Source of the DNA: Paludibacteraceae bacterium
Lineage (GTDB): Bacteria; Bacteroidota; Bacteroidia; Bacteroidales; Paludibacteraceae
NCBI GenBank assembly: GCA_017553575.1
Contig: JAFZKQ010000059.1
Coordinates: 1-42,246, forward strand
Length of the DNA stretch: 42,246 nt
Reading direction: 5' to 3'
Each line of letters opens with the position of its first letter. The stretch's first letter is position 1. The position numbers and the translations under genes are program-made. The notes below the pieces were generated by a model. The model worked only from the letters and a program-made list of their open reading frames with translations. It had not been told where the DNA came from and made no database searches. This document shows, one piece after another, positions 26,109-35,023 of the stretch.

Positions 26109-27463
26109 ATTGCATCGTCTGGTTTTCCGATCTGGATATCTTTTATCAAAACACTACCGTGCTGTTGCTCAAAATCGAGACGCATAGAATTAACGTACTC
26201 CCAAATAGGTCGGAAACTCTCGTTCGTCTCCACCCCAAAGGAGTTGACTCCCGTCTTGTTCAGCATCTCGAAAACCTTCGAAACCGACATCTTATTGACA
26301 TCGAAAGCCGGTTGGAAGCAAGGTGTTCCCACATCCTTCGTATTGTACGTCTCCGTAAAAACATTGGCATCGCACATCTTCTTCATGATAAACGTCACCA
26401 AAGGCAAAGGCATACAATACTCGTCCGACAACTGCTCTGCCGAATAGGGGTCCTTCCCTTCTTCGAAGCGACGGATCACAATTTTCGCAATCACAAGCAC
26501 TATAAACTCATAATAGTGGAAACTAATATCCTGCACATCGTTCTTGAAATCGAAAGTACGGACATTTTGGCTCACATAGGAGATCTGCGCCCCGAACAAG
26601 ACAATAAACCAAGTGATTTGGATGAACAACAAGAGCAACGGCAAGACCGCGAAACTACCATAAACAGCGTTGTAGTTCGTCGCAAATGATTGTCCCCAAA
26701 AATAGAGATATCGAAAACCTTGGAAACCGATACTGGCCACGACTCCTGCCACCGCCGCATGCTTAAACTTCACTTTCGTGTTCGGCATGATCATATAGAC
26801 CAGCGTAAAGACCAGCCAAGTTATGAAGAAAGGAAATACGGAGAGGATGAAATCAAAAGCCGGGCTGACGACATAGACATAATCCGTAATCGACACCAAA
26901 TAGAACTTAAAATAGAACGACAGGGAACTCGTCAGCGTAATCAAGATTGGAATCAAAAAGACCAACGAGATGTAATCCGTAAAACGACGGACCAGCGTAC
27001 GGTTCTTCTCTATCTTCCATATCTCATTGAAAGATAGCTCTATCTGATAACAAACCTTAATGACGGAATATAAGAGTACGCAAATACCGATACCCACGAA
27101 GAGACCTCCCTGCGCATGGTCCAGATACGACTTTGTCATCTCATAGATCCGCTCTGCGATATTACCCTGCGAGTTGAACTTCGAAAGCATGAACTTAAGG
27201 ATGACGGACTCATAGCCAAAACCTCGGGCGATACCGAAAATAAAAGCGAGAAGAGGAACCAACGCAAACAACGAATAGTAGGTCAATGCAGAAGCCTTCG
27301 TATTAATTCTCCCCTTGGAAAACAATTGGATAGACAGGAACACAGCTTTGTAGACAAGAATCAATTTGCTTTGTTTCTTGTGCTGATTATAATAATATGC
27401 CTGCCATATATCCTTAGAAAAGTAGCGTATCTTAGCCGAAAAGAAATCAATTATCTTTTTCAT
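26105..27463 (-). CDS. YihY/BrkB-family inner-membrane protein
   Basis: A 452-residue protein with the YihY/BrkB core at ~50-310. There are about six transmembrane helices, the first containing ASALTYYSLFALVPLLAFIFG, the family signature, and a late one PLLLLFIQITWFIVLFGAQISY. The C-terminal ~140 residues are soluble and look like a winged-helix domain, a form seen in Bacteroidetes homologues. The family was once called RNase BN or 'virulence factor BrkB' but its function is unsettled. The start lies ~60 nt after the 3' end of rnpB, and the stop overlaps the start of the M3 peptidase gene. Confidence 0.92.
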   Translation of the reverse strand: MKKIIDFFSAKIRYFSKDIWQAYYYNQHKKQSKLILVYKAVFLSIQLFSKGRINTKASALTYYSLFALVPLLAFIFGIARGFGYESVILKFMLSKFNSQGNIAERIYEMTKSYLDHAQGGLFVGIGICVLLYSVIKVCYQIELSFNEIWKIEKNRTLVRRFTDYISLVFLIPILITLTSSLSFYFKFYLVSITDYVYVVSPAFDFILSVFPFFITWLVFTLVYMIMPNTKVKFKHAAVAGVVASIGFQGFRYLYFWGQSFATNYNAVYGSFAVLPLLLLFIQITWFIVLFGAQISYVSQNVRTFDFKNDVQDISFHYYEFIVLVIAKIVIRRFEEGKDPYSAEQLSDEYCMPLPLVTFIMKKMCDANVFTETYNTKDVGTPCFQPAFDVNKMSVSKVFEMLNKTGVNSFGVETNESFRPIWEYVNSMRLDFEQQHGSVLIKDIQIGKPDDAI

Positions 27464-27523
27464 TAGGGGAAAGAACTTTAGAAGTGGAGGAAGTCTTCAA
27501 AATCCACCGATGAAAACAAAAAA

Positions 27524-27870
27524 ATAGTAGGCGTATAAGCCGAGTTCTGTCTCCGCCGAAACGGATGTTTGTCATTAATCTAGGACTTATGTCACCATAA
27601 GCCTCAAGCAATCTACCCCCCGACGAAAGGGACGGGCCGCCCCACATTCGGTATACATGATCTTACAACCCATGACTCATACAGCTTCCGATGTCACCAT
27701 CAGAACTGGTGGGCTCTTACCCCACCTTCTCACCCTTACCCGCGAACGGGCGGTTATTTTCTTCTATGAACGTTTGCCCTCACGAACAACTTCCCGTTAG
27801 GAAGCATGGTGCCCTACGTTGCCCGGACTTTCCTCTGACCTAACGGCCAGCGACAAACCCGCCTACTATC
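27524..27870 (-). ncRNA. rnpB: RNase P RNA, class A
   Basis: On the minus strand the sequence carries GAGGAAAGTCCGGGC near the 5' end and ACAGAACTCGGCTTATA near the 3' end, the two universally conserved RNase P core segments. The ends AGTAGGCGG and CGCCTACTA pair as helix P1. The length of about 347 nt fits Bacteroidetes class A RNAs, and a run of U residues follows directly. The catalytic RNA processes the 5' ends of tRNA precursors. A consensus promoter sits immediately upstream. Confidence 0.96.
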
Positions 27871-27875
27871 TCTTG

Positions 27876-27907
27876 CAAATTTAGCACGAAAAAGACAAGT
27901 AACCAAA
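27876..27907 (-). promoter_or_regulatory. Bacteroidetes consensus promoter of rnpB
   Basis: On the minus strand, TTTG (27907-27904) and TAAATTTG (27883-27876) are separated by exactly 20 nt, a full match to TTTG-N19-21-TAnnTTTG. The expected start point, about 6 nt downstream, coincides with the predicted 5' end of RNase P RNA. Confidence 0.85.
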
Positions 27908-27998
27908 ATTTTGCGGAAGCAATAAGAACTATTTTTGTGAGTTCCGCTGTTATGGGGCGTTCTAGCCTTCCTCCGTCTACTAAAAATCAACTTATAGC

Positions 27999-28026
27999 GT
28001 CCGACTCACCCATGGCCGAATCGGAC
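27999..28026 (-). terminator. Hairpin downstream of the CotH/lamin-tail gene
   Basis: On the minus strand GTCCGATTC and GAGTCGGAC form a 9-bp stem (one G-U) with a 10-nt loop, 22 nt past the stop. The T-run (ATTTTT) comes about 10 nt later, so it is a plausible but not classical terminator. Confidence 0.55.
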
Positions 28027-28048
28027 ACCTACCCTATCGGCATAGCCA

Positions 28049-31000
28049 TCATTCCACTACGACCTTCCAACATTTCCTCTCCACTTTTACCAAATATACG
28101 CCAGGAACAGGAATCGTCAGAACGAACCTATCAGAATCAGACTTTCGGTTTGCCACCATATCGCCCAACAACGAATAGACACGCACATCACCCCCCTTTG
28201 CGTTCCAAACATAGACTCTCTTCCCTTGAGCGAACACCTGCCTGCTGTCCGTATCATCGACAATCTCCTCTGTGACATTGAGGGTGGAACAGCCTATGCT
28301 TCCGTTCTCCGCCAAAGGAGTGGAGGTCATAAATTCAGTGCCTTCATCATCGACACACTTAGCAAAGAGTTTCATCGAAGAGGCTCCATCCGTCTCCCTT
28401 CCGTATGATTCATCCGGATTATGAGGCGTATATGTTATGCGGCTCAACTCCACTTCAGCATCGTGGTAACTCGTACGAAGGACAATATTTTCAGAGGCGG
28501 TGACTCCAAGTTTGAAATTCAAGTGTAAAGGACCCAATTCCGTCTTTTTGTCTGCCCACAACAATTTATAGCCATGAGCCGGAACTACCGTCTCTTCGTA
28601 TCCAGAAGGAATCGTGCATTTCACCACTTTTGTCACATTCTCAATCGTCATACCTGCCAAGTCAATCGCCTTGTCGCTGCCATTGTAAAGTTCGATCCAA
28701 TCAGAGGCTTCGCCGGTCTCATCCAAAGTGGATTCGTTGGATGCACAGATCTCATTCAAATAGAGTTTCTCCGGAAGCGTACTATTAGGATCATGCTCAA
28801 AATAGATGGTTATTTTCAGTTCTCCCGAATTTGCGACGGTAGTCAAATACTTCTCCAAGTATTTGCTGCCATCGTCAGTTCTGACCACTTCGTTGTTTAT
28901 CTCCCATCTCAAAATTTTATATCCAAAAGGAATTGTCGGCTCCAACTTTACACGCTCATTGGAGTAGCGCGATGTGTTATATTTTACACCACTAAACGCT
29001 CTTTTGTTGAGGAGGAAATCGAAGTCTGGAGTCTCCTCTCCCGGAAATACAGCCCTAACCTTGACACTGACAAGCTCGTCACCCAAACCAAACTCTCGCT
29101 TCAGTTGATCGATAACATATTTCTTTCGCTCCTTCGCAAAGGAACGCATGGTTTCAATCTCCTCATGATAGGTATCAAAATTCCCCGGACAACTCAACAA
29201 GTCGCTATGCTTGATGGTCGCACACATCTCGAAATCCGTCATATTCCAGAGAGAGTCAAGATTTGTGTCAATTCTTTCATCCGTAAACTGATTTTCTATC
29301 CGATCGAGGTATTGGTCGAGAAATTTCCAACGGAAATCCTCATTCTTCATGCAGGACTGCATCAACACCAAAGGAACATTGGAATGAGTCTTGATAGGCT
29401 TCGTGGTGAAGTCGAGCATACAAGTATCCAGAGCAGACGACCTTGGAGACAAGCCGAAATCCGTATCGTACAAAATCCAACGGAACCTTCCGCCGTCATG
29501 TTTTCTCCACAGTTTCGTATTGTTTGTCACCCAATCCGTATTGCCCACATACTGCTGAAGTATCTGATAGTCAACATATTCATCAACATCCATATGGGTA
29601 TTGAGCTTATCGTAAAAGTCGGCATCAGAATAACTCTTACTAACATAATCAATCATGTTATCATAAGCCTCCTTCGTTCCCACTTCGCACACGTAGCCTC
29701 CATTACCGGAAAGCATATCGATCTCATCCTCATCAAGTCCATAATTATGGTAGACGTAATCCTCATCTGTCCGCTCCGTAAGAATCATCATTCCATAATA
29801 CTCCCCATTGAGGTAGAAAGAGACCGGTTGTGCCGCTTGTTTGTCGATATTCATGCCGTCGGCAAGACTTTGGATGAACATATCCCTCCAACGAGGTTGC
29901 ACATAAGAATAGCCGTTTCCTCCATTACGCAGAGCAAGGCTCTTGTACTTTTTGTACGAGCGACTAGCAAAAAACGAGTTGTAGTTCATCCGATTCTTTC
30001 CAGAACGCTTGTTTGCCTTGATTTTCAAACTTTTGCCCACATGAATTCTCGTACATCCACCATAAACACCGATTTCAACCTCCTGACAATCAACAACCTT
30101 TCCATCGACCATATATTCAAAGTTGGCAGAACGCATCCAATCCTGATTGTAGTTGGCCACAGGCGTACATGAATTTGCGATTCCATTTTTGCCCTCGACA
30201 TAGATGCCGAGCATATCATCATAGATATCCTTTTGATTGGCAGAAAGAGAGACGACCGGCAACCTTTTCCCATCCCCTTTGCAAGCATTGTGATACTTGT
30301 CAGGGAAGATGTAACTTCCTGTCAAAATTTCGCTGAAAAGCATTCCATCCTTGTAGGCCCGTGCCCGCAAGGAGGTCGTTTTTTCTATCGAAACAGCTTC
30401 CTCATATAGCAATCCCGTCTCAGGCGATGGAACGTCGCCGTTCAACGTATAATAAATCACAGCGCCTTCAGTCTCACAAGCCAGTTCAACATTCACCACC
30501 TCTTCATACAAGCCCGGTTCGCCGGACTTGAAAGAAGGAGAGGCAACCCGATTCGCTATGGCTGTAGTCAATGGGTCGTTCTCTTTTCCTGGCGTTGGCA
30601 TCATATACCCATCCGCACAATAAGACAAATGCGGATATTGACCAGGATAGGCAAGTTCCAGTTTCACCCCCTCTTTCTCAAAGTAGAGGGAGCCCTCGTC
30701 TGTGGACAATTTATGACCGACTCTTCCCACATAGTTGTGCTGAACTTTTGAAGCAGACAAACTGCTCGTCTCGCTCTTGCCAAAAAACAAAAGGGAATAT
30801 CCTCTTGGCAAGATATGCGTAGAATCCAATTTGAGACTCCAATCCGTCTTTCCTTGCTTTATATTCGTTACCGTCCAACCCTTCAGGTCAACCTCATCTC
30901 CGTCATTAAAAAATTCGACATAACCGTCATAATTGTATTTGTCGCTGTAAATTGTAGACACATTATTAGTCATGATTTCCGTGATACGGAGTTCCGCATT

Positions 31001-31057
31001 CGCACCAGAATAACATGAAAGCAACACCCATACTTTTAACCAATCACTCTTTTTCAT
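28049..31057 (-). CDS. CotH-kinase / lamin-tail surface protein with type IX-like C-terminus
   Basis: A 1002-residue secreted protein. Order of domains: short signal peptide (WLKVWVLLSCYSGANA); lamin-tail-like domain (LRITEIMTNN ... GYVEFFNDGDEVDLKGWTV); chitobiase C-like/FN3 segment (YYTLNGDVPSPETG ... LRARAYKDG); CotH-type kinase domain with HVGKSLKIKANK, YYGMMILTERTDED and RWILYDTDFGL, the last carrying the catalytic Asp pair; a second lamin-tail domain (LYLNEICASNES ... ASDWIELYNGSD); and a C-terminal ~65 residues with VYVWNAKGGDVRVYSLLGD ... PGVYLVKVERK, resembling a type IX secretion sorting domain. CotH kinases phosphorylate surface proteins in spores and fungi; the target here is unknown. 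The start lies 46 nt after the FISUMP gene stop, so they share a transcript. Confidence 0.87.
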   Translation of the reverse strand: MKKSDWLKVWVLLSCYSGANAELRITEIMTNNVSTIYSDKYNYDGYVEFFNDGDEVDLKGWTVTNIKQGKTDWSLKLDSTHILPRGYSLLFFGKSETSSLSASKVQHNYVGRVGHKLSTDEGSLYFEKEGVKLELAYPGQYPHLSYCADGYMMPTPGKENDPLTTAIANRVASPSFKSGEPGLYEEVVNVELACETEGAVIYYTLNGDVPSPETGLLYEEAVSIEKTTSLRARAYKDGMLFSEILTGSYIFPDKYHNACKGDGKRLPVVSLSANQKDIYDDMLGIYVEGKNGIANSCTPVANYNQDWMRSANFEYMVDGKVVDCQEVEIGVYGGCTRIHVGKSLKIKANKRSGKNRMNYNSFFASRSYKKYKSLALRNGGNGYSYVQPRWRDMFIQSLADGMNIDKQAAQPVSFYLNGEYYGMMILTERTDEDYVYHNYGLDEDEIDMLSGNGGYVCEVGTKEAYDNMIDYVSKSYSDADFYDKLNTHMDVDEYVDYQILQQYVGNTDWVTNNTKLWRKHDGGRFRWILYDTDFGLSPRSSALDTCMLDFTTKPIKTHSNVPLVLMQSCMKNEDFRWKFLDQYLDRIENQFTDERIDTNLDSLWNMTDFEMCATIKHSDLLSCPGNFDTYHEEIETMRSFAKERKKYVIDQLKREFGLGDELVSVKVRAVFPGEETPDFDFLLNKRAFSGVKYNTSRYSNERVKLEPTIPFGYKILRWEINNEVVRTDDGSKYLEKYLTTVANSGELKITIYFEHDPNSTLPEKLYLNEICASNESTLDETGEASDWIELYNGSDKAIDLAGMTIENVTKVVKCTIPSGYEETVVPAHGYKLLWADKKTELGPLHLNFKLGVTASENIVLRTSYHDAEVELSRITYTPHNPDESYGRETDGASSMKLFAKCVDDEGTEFMTSTPLAENGSIGCSTLNVTEEIVDDTDSRQVFAQGKRVYVWNAKGGDVRVYSLLGDMVANRKSDSDRFVLTIPVPGVYLVKVERKCWKVVVE

Positions 31058-31103
31058 TTTTTCTCATTACTTCGGTTTTATTAGAAGGCACACCTTCTTT
31101 TCA

Positions 31104-31565
31104 TTAACACATTGTTTTAAGCCTACTCGTACCATATTTTGCAACCGCACGCCAAGTACAACCTGCGGTAAGTTCTTCTCGGTCTTTCTTTGTCGGCATT
31201 CGCCATTCTTTTCCCATAAGTACAGTAGCGACATCATCCTCAGCTTCCAACACCTTTTTGTTGTCGACAGACCCATAAGAACTCGATGTACAATATTTAG
31301 TTATGCGGTTATATCGGCCCGCCCACCACTTATAGTGTTCTTCATCATACACCTCTTGGATTGCCGTATCACCCCAAGCGTAATAATTGCCATACTCCGT
31401 AGCTTTGGTCGCACCCACATTATAGGTTGCCCATTTCCTTCCGCTCGGAAGGCCCAAATCCACATAATCGTAGCCCGCAATTTTTCCGCTAACGGTCTGG
31501 GCGAGACACTCCATTCCACCCATCCATGAGATCAGAGCCAAAAACCAAAATATAATCTTCTTCAT
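31104..31565 (-). CDS. FISUMP-domain secreted protein, C-terminally shortened
   Basis: A 153-residue protein with a signal peptide (MKKIIFWFLALISWMGGMEC). It carries the hallmarks of the 'Fibrobacter succinogenes major paralogous' domain: YDYVDLGLPSGRKWATYNVGA, YGNYYAWGD and GKEWRMPTKKDREEL. Family proteins normally continue ~60-80 residues past the 'LTAGCTW' position with a 'V.G....SIFLPAAG' type end. Here the frame stops after CTW plus 14 residues, and no continuation is found in other frames. It is therefore truncated by a deletion, or a short variant. It is the first gene of the pair with the CotH gene and follows a consensus promoter. Confidence 0.78.
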   Translation of the reverse strand: MKKIIFWFLALISWMGGMECLAQTVSGKIAGYDYVDLGLPSGRKWATYNVGATKATEYGNYYAWGDTAIQEVYDEEHYKWWAGRYNRITKYCTSSSYGSVDNKKVLEAEDDVATVLMGKEWRMPTKKDREELTAGCTWRAVAKYGTSRLKTMC

Positions 31566-31636
31566 TTTTCGAATGTCTTAATTTTTAATAGGGGACTAAA
31601 ATGCCACAACCATATTTTTCAAATTAAATAGACAAT

Positions 31637-31668
31637 CAAACATAGCATTTTTTTCAAGACAAAACAAA
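31637..31668 (-). promoter_or_regulatory. Bacteroidetes consensus promoter for the FISUMP-CotH pair
   Basis: On the minus strand TTTG (31668-31665) and TATGTTTG (31644-31637) are 20 nt apart, a complete consensus match. It lies ~70 nt upstream of the start codon. Confidence 0.78.
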
Positions 31669-31917
31669 TTTTTCGGTTTATCATAGTCTTTCAAAACCCC
31701 TATTCGCAACTTACACCACTAACGCAAGGCCAAGTCTGCCATTCTGTCAGTCCAAAGCCATTCAATCCTCAACTACTGTTAAGCGCCCCCCTTCTTTCGT
31801 TAAATCAAATTAAACCCTGCATTTCCCTTATCATAAAGCACAAAATTTGTCCGTTATAAAGGAGAAAGGCGAAACGAATCGCCACCATTTAGTCAGTAAC
31901 TAAAAAAGAGAAAAGAG
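31669..31917. other. Divergent intergenic region before htrA
   Basis: Non-coding; it must contain the htrA promoter, but I find no consensus match. A small inverted repeat GGCGA-AACGAA-TCGCC lies ~35 nt before the htrA start and could be a leader hairpin. The absence of a standard promoter would fit use of an alternative (envelope stress) sigma factor, but this is only an inference. Confidence 0.4.
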
Positions 31918-33387
31918 ATGAAGCATTTGAATTTTTCATTGACAGCGGTTGTTGTTGCCCTAATCAGTGCAGGAGTTTCTATTTTCTGCTACACGAAACT
32001 CAACCAACCCCAAAAAACGATATGGGTTGAACAAAAGAACCCCATCCAATTCACAAGCGACAGGAACAGCGGGATGACCGATTTCACTTATGCCGCAGAG
32101 GTTTCCGTAAATGCCGTCGTGCACATCATGTCCAAGTTTGAAGCCAAACAATCGAACATGGGAATGGAACAAGACCCTTTCTTCGAGTTCTTCTTCGGAC
32201 AAAGGAGCCAAACCCCTAAACGACCAGCCCAAATCGGTTCCGGATCGGGCGTCATCCTAAGCTCGGATGGTTACATCGTGACCAACAACCACGTGGTGGA
32301 TGGGTCGGACAACATCTCCGTCATCTTGAACGACAAGCGGACGTATGAGGCGCAACTTATCGGCACGGATCCGACCACAGACTTGGCATTGCTGAAAATC
32401 GACGCCAAAGACCTTCCCACCCTGCCCATCGGAAACTCCGACAACCTGAAGATTGGCGAATGGGTACTAGCCGTTGGAAATCCGTTCAACCTGACCTCTA
32501 CAGTGACAGCCGGAATTGTAAGTGCTAAGGCGAGAAGCATCAACATCCTCAATTCCGACATGCGCATAGAATCATTCATCCAAACCGATGCAGCTGTCAA
32601 CCCCGGCAATAGTGGCGGTGCCTTGGTCAACACAAACGGAGAGTTGGTCGGCATCAACACGGCCATAGCTTCTCAGACAGGTTCCTATTCCGGTTACTCA
32701 TTTGCCATCCCCGTAAGCATCATGAGCAAGGTCGTAGCCGACCTCAAACAATACGGCGTAGTGCAAAGAGCTTTGCTCGGAATCTCCATCAGCGACATCA
32801 ATGCGGAGTTTGCCAAAGAGAAGAACTTGGATGTGCTTGAGGGTGTTTATGTGGCAGCCGTCAATCCGAACAGTGCCGCTTACGATGCCGGCATAGAGGA
32901 GGGAGACGTCATCATTGAGGCGAACGGACAAAAAGTCAAATCCGTTTCCGAGCTTCAAGAGCAAATAGGAAGACTTCGTCCTGGAGACAAGGTAGGCATC
33001 ACCCTTCTGAGGAACGGGAAAGAGAAACGATTCGACGTAACACTAAAGAATAAGATGGGTAGCACAAGCATGATCAAAGGCGGAGCTGCCGAACTGTTGG
33101 GTGGAAAATTCACAGCCCTCAACGACCGACAAAGAATGACGTATGGCGTAAACTATGGACTATACGTAGAAAAGGTAACGAAAGGAGGAAAACTGAGCAA
33201 AGCCGGCGTTCCGAACGGCTACATACTGGTGAAAGCCAACAGCAAATTCGTCAAAGACGTGGAGACGCTTGACGCCATCATAGGAGAGGCAAAACAAACG
33301 AAAGGAGAACTGAACGAACATCTATTCCTCTCCGGCTACAACCCTGATGGCAAAATCGTGTACTACGCCATTGACCTAAAAGAGTAA
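31918..33387 (+). CDS. degP: DegP/HtrA-type periplasmic serine endoprotease
   Basis: A 489-residue Do-family protease. There is an N-terminal signal/anchor helix (LTAVVVALISAGVSIFCY), then a trypsin-like domain with His125 (TNNHVVDG), Asp155 (TTDLALLKI) and Ser232 (NPGNSGGAL), so the triad is complete. PDZ1 follows (GISISDINAEFAKE ... AGIEEGDVIIEANGQKV) and then a degenerate PDZ2-like region (GKLSKAGVPNGYILVKAN). The role is degradation and folding control of misfolded envelope proteins. Bacteroidetes usually encode such a protein as a single gene, as here. It ends in a strong hairpin terminator. The symbol follows the family; homologues are also called htrA. Confidence 0.93.
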   Translation: MKHLNFSLTAVVVALISAGVSIFCYTKLNQPQKTIWVEQKNPIQFTSDRNSGMTDFTYAAEVSVNAVVHIMSKFEAKQSNMGMEQDPFFEFFFGQRSQTPKRPAQIGSGSGVILSSDGYIVTNNHVVDGSDNISVILNDKRTYEAQLIGTDPTTDLALLKIDAKDLPTLPIGNSDNLKIGEWVLAVGNPFNLTSTVTAGIVSAKARSINILNSDMRIESFIQTDAAVNPGNSGGALVNTNGELVGINTAIASQTGSYSGYSFAIPVSIMSKVVADLKQYGVVQRALLGISISDINAEFAKEKNLDVLEGVYVAAVNPNSAAYDAGIEEGDVIIEANGQKVKSVSELQEQIGRLRPGDKVGITLLRNGKEKRFDVTLKNKMGSTSMIKGGAAELLGGKFTALNDRQRMTYGVNYGLYVEKVTKGGKLSKAGVPNGYILVKANSKFVKDVETLDAIIGEAKQTKGELNEHLFLSGYNPDGKIVYYAIDLKE

Positions 33388-33421
33388 AGAACCCAATATT
33401 TTTCTGAAAGTCAACTATAAA

Positions 33422-33456
33422 GAAAAGGGCGTCCGAGGCTATCGGATGCTCTTTTC
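33422..33456 (+). terminator. Terminator after the HtrA gene
   Basis: GAAAAGGGCGTCCGA and TCGGATGCTCTTTTC form a 15-bp stem with two G-U pairs and a 5-nt loop, 35 nt after the stop codon. The U-rich strand lies in the 3' arm. Confidence 0.82.
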
Positions 33457-33604
33457 CCTTATAGAAGGATTCAAAATTCACAAAATAGAGAGTTCCGAGC
33501 CCACTCTATTTATTACGAGGAAGCCATTGAGAGGATAGCGGGAAATCAAAAAATCATTCGAAATCAATTTATTGAACCCGCCCTTACAATTACTTTCTTA
33601 AAAA

Positions 33605-33636
33605 CTTGCTCTTTATAAGAATTATAACTACATTTG
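33605..33636 (+). promoter_or_regulatory. Promoter of rpoD
   Basis: CTTG (33605-33608) and TACATTTG (33629-33636) are separated by 20 nt. The -7 element matches the Bacteroidetes consensus and the -33 element differs by one base. The predicted start gives a very short leader of about 15 nt before the ATG at 33659. Confidence 0.65.
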
Positions 33637-33658
33637 CGTTCCAAATTTTTGAGATTCG

Positions 33659-34519
33659 ATGAGACAGTTAAAGATTACAAAATCAATCACGAACAGAGAG
33701 AGTGCCTCTCTTGACAAGTACTTACAAGAGATTGGACGAGAGGACTTAATCACAGTGGAAGAAGAGGTCGAGTTGGCGCAACGCATTAGAAATGGCGACC
33801 GTGTTGCATTGGAGAAATTGACGAGGGCGAACCTCCGTTTCGTCGTATCCGTAGCAAAGCAATACCAGAACCAAGGATTGAGTTTGCCAGACCTTATCAA
33901 CGAAGGAAATTTGGGATTGATTAAGGCTGCTGAGAAATTCGATGAGACAAGGGGTTTCAAATTCATCTCTTATGCCGTATGGTGGATTAGACAATCCATC
34001 CTTCAAGCATTGGCGGAGCAGGCACGTATCGTTCGTTTGCCATTGAACCAAGTGGGATCCCTCAACAAGATAAACAAGGCGTTCTCCAAATTTGAGCAAG
34101 AGAACGAAAGACGTCCATCTCCAGAAGAGATTGCAGAAGAGGTAGATATGCCGGTTGACAAGATCGCCGACGCGATGAAAGTATCCGGAAGACACATTTC
34201 AGTGGATGCACCATTCGTAGAAGGAGAGGACAACAGCCTTTTGGACGTTTTGGTCAACGACGACTCCCCTATTGCCGACCGCTCTTTGATCAACGAATCT
34301 TTGGCTCGTGAAATTGACCGAGCATTGGCCACTTTGACTGAAAGGGAGAGTGAAATCATCAAAATGTTCTTCGGAATCGGTTACCAAGAGATGACGTTGG
34401 AAGAGATTGGTGAGAACTTCGGACTTACCCGTGAGCGTGTCCGCCAAATCAAAGAGAAGGCGATTCGCCGATTAAGACAGAATTCAAGAAGCAAATTGCT
34501 TAAGAGCTATTTGGGATAA
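33659..34519 (+). CDS. rpoD: Primary sigma factor RpoD (sigma-70, short Bacteroidetes form)
   Basis: A 286-residue sigma factor lacking region 1.1, as is normal for Bacteroidetes primary sigma. [15 protein letters not shown] is the phylum-typical start. Region 1.2 is [10 protein letters not shown]. Region 2 contains [18 protein letters not shown] and [16 protein letters not shown] (-7 element recognition). Region 3 follows with the [11 protein letters not shown] segment. Region 4 has [17 protein letters not shown] and the helix-turn-helix [20 protein letters not shown]. It directs most transcription and recognises the unusual TTTG/TAnnTTTG promoters seen in this window. Monocistronic, with its own promoter and a strong terminator. 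Confidence 0.97.
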   Translation: MRQLKITKSITNRESASLDKYLQEIGREDLITVEEEVELAQRIRNGDRVALEKLTRANLRFVVSVAKQYQNQGLSLPDLINEGNLGLIKAAEKFDETRGFKFISYAVWWIRQSILQALAEQARIVRLPLNQVGSLNKINKAFSKFEQENERRPSPEEIAEEVDMPVDKIADAMKVSGRHISVDAPFVEGEDNSLLDVLVNDDSPIADRSLINESLAREIDRALATLTERESEIIKMFFGIGYQEMTLEEIGENFGLTRERVRQIKEKAIRRLRQNSRSKLLKSYLG

Positions 34520-34539
34520 GATTTATAGAACAAAAACAG

Positions 34540-34575
34540 AAAGACGATCTTGCATTAGCAGGGTCGTCTTTTTTT
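34540..34575 (+). terminator. Rho-independent terminator of rpoD
   Basis: AAAGACGATCTTGC and GCAGGGTCGTCTTT form a 14-bp stem with two G-U pairs around the loop ATTA, followed by a run of T. Confidence 0.9.
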
Positions 34576-35023
34576 ATGTCTAAAAGGGGAAAAGCCATTT
34601 CGGGAGAATTACATATAATGATGCTATACAAATAATCCAAGCCCTTAAAACATTTTAAATAGCATATACATGGCGAGGCCGAATCTGAAACTTAGCCACG
34701 AACTCACTCATGAGCGCCACCACTTATCCGACTGTATTATGATCTTCCTTTGTCATTGTCAGTACAATTTATGCTCAAAAATAACGATTTAAAATCAACC
34801 CAACAAAATCATTATATCCAGAAAAAAGAAACCTTATCGAACCCACACTTGGGATAAACTTTTAAAGAAACTGCACATTAGATCCAAGATTCCTTCCTAA
34901 GGACTATATTAGCCAAACATTCTATAAAAAAAACAAAAAAATAAATTACATTTGTAAAAACAACATAACACATCGATTCTGTCATCTTTCAAAATCTTGC
35001 AGAATCCAAATAAGGAAACACAG
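34576..35023. other. Intergenic region upstream of lipoprotein gene
   Basis: About 450 bp, AT-rich, without a supported gene. A -7 element TACATTTG is at 34947-34954 on the plus strand, 70 nt before the lipoprotein start; a matching -33 TTTG is not evident. I see no repeats or RNA genes in the rest. Confidence 0.5.

Noticed and set aside
28574..30172. A 532-codon open frame on the plus strand, antisense to the CotH/lamin-tail gene
   Set aside because: Low-complexity composition (many His, Arg, Ile) and no family resemblance. The opposite strand carries a clear multi-domain protein, so this is a codon-bias shadow.
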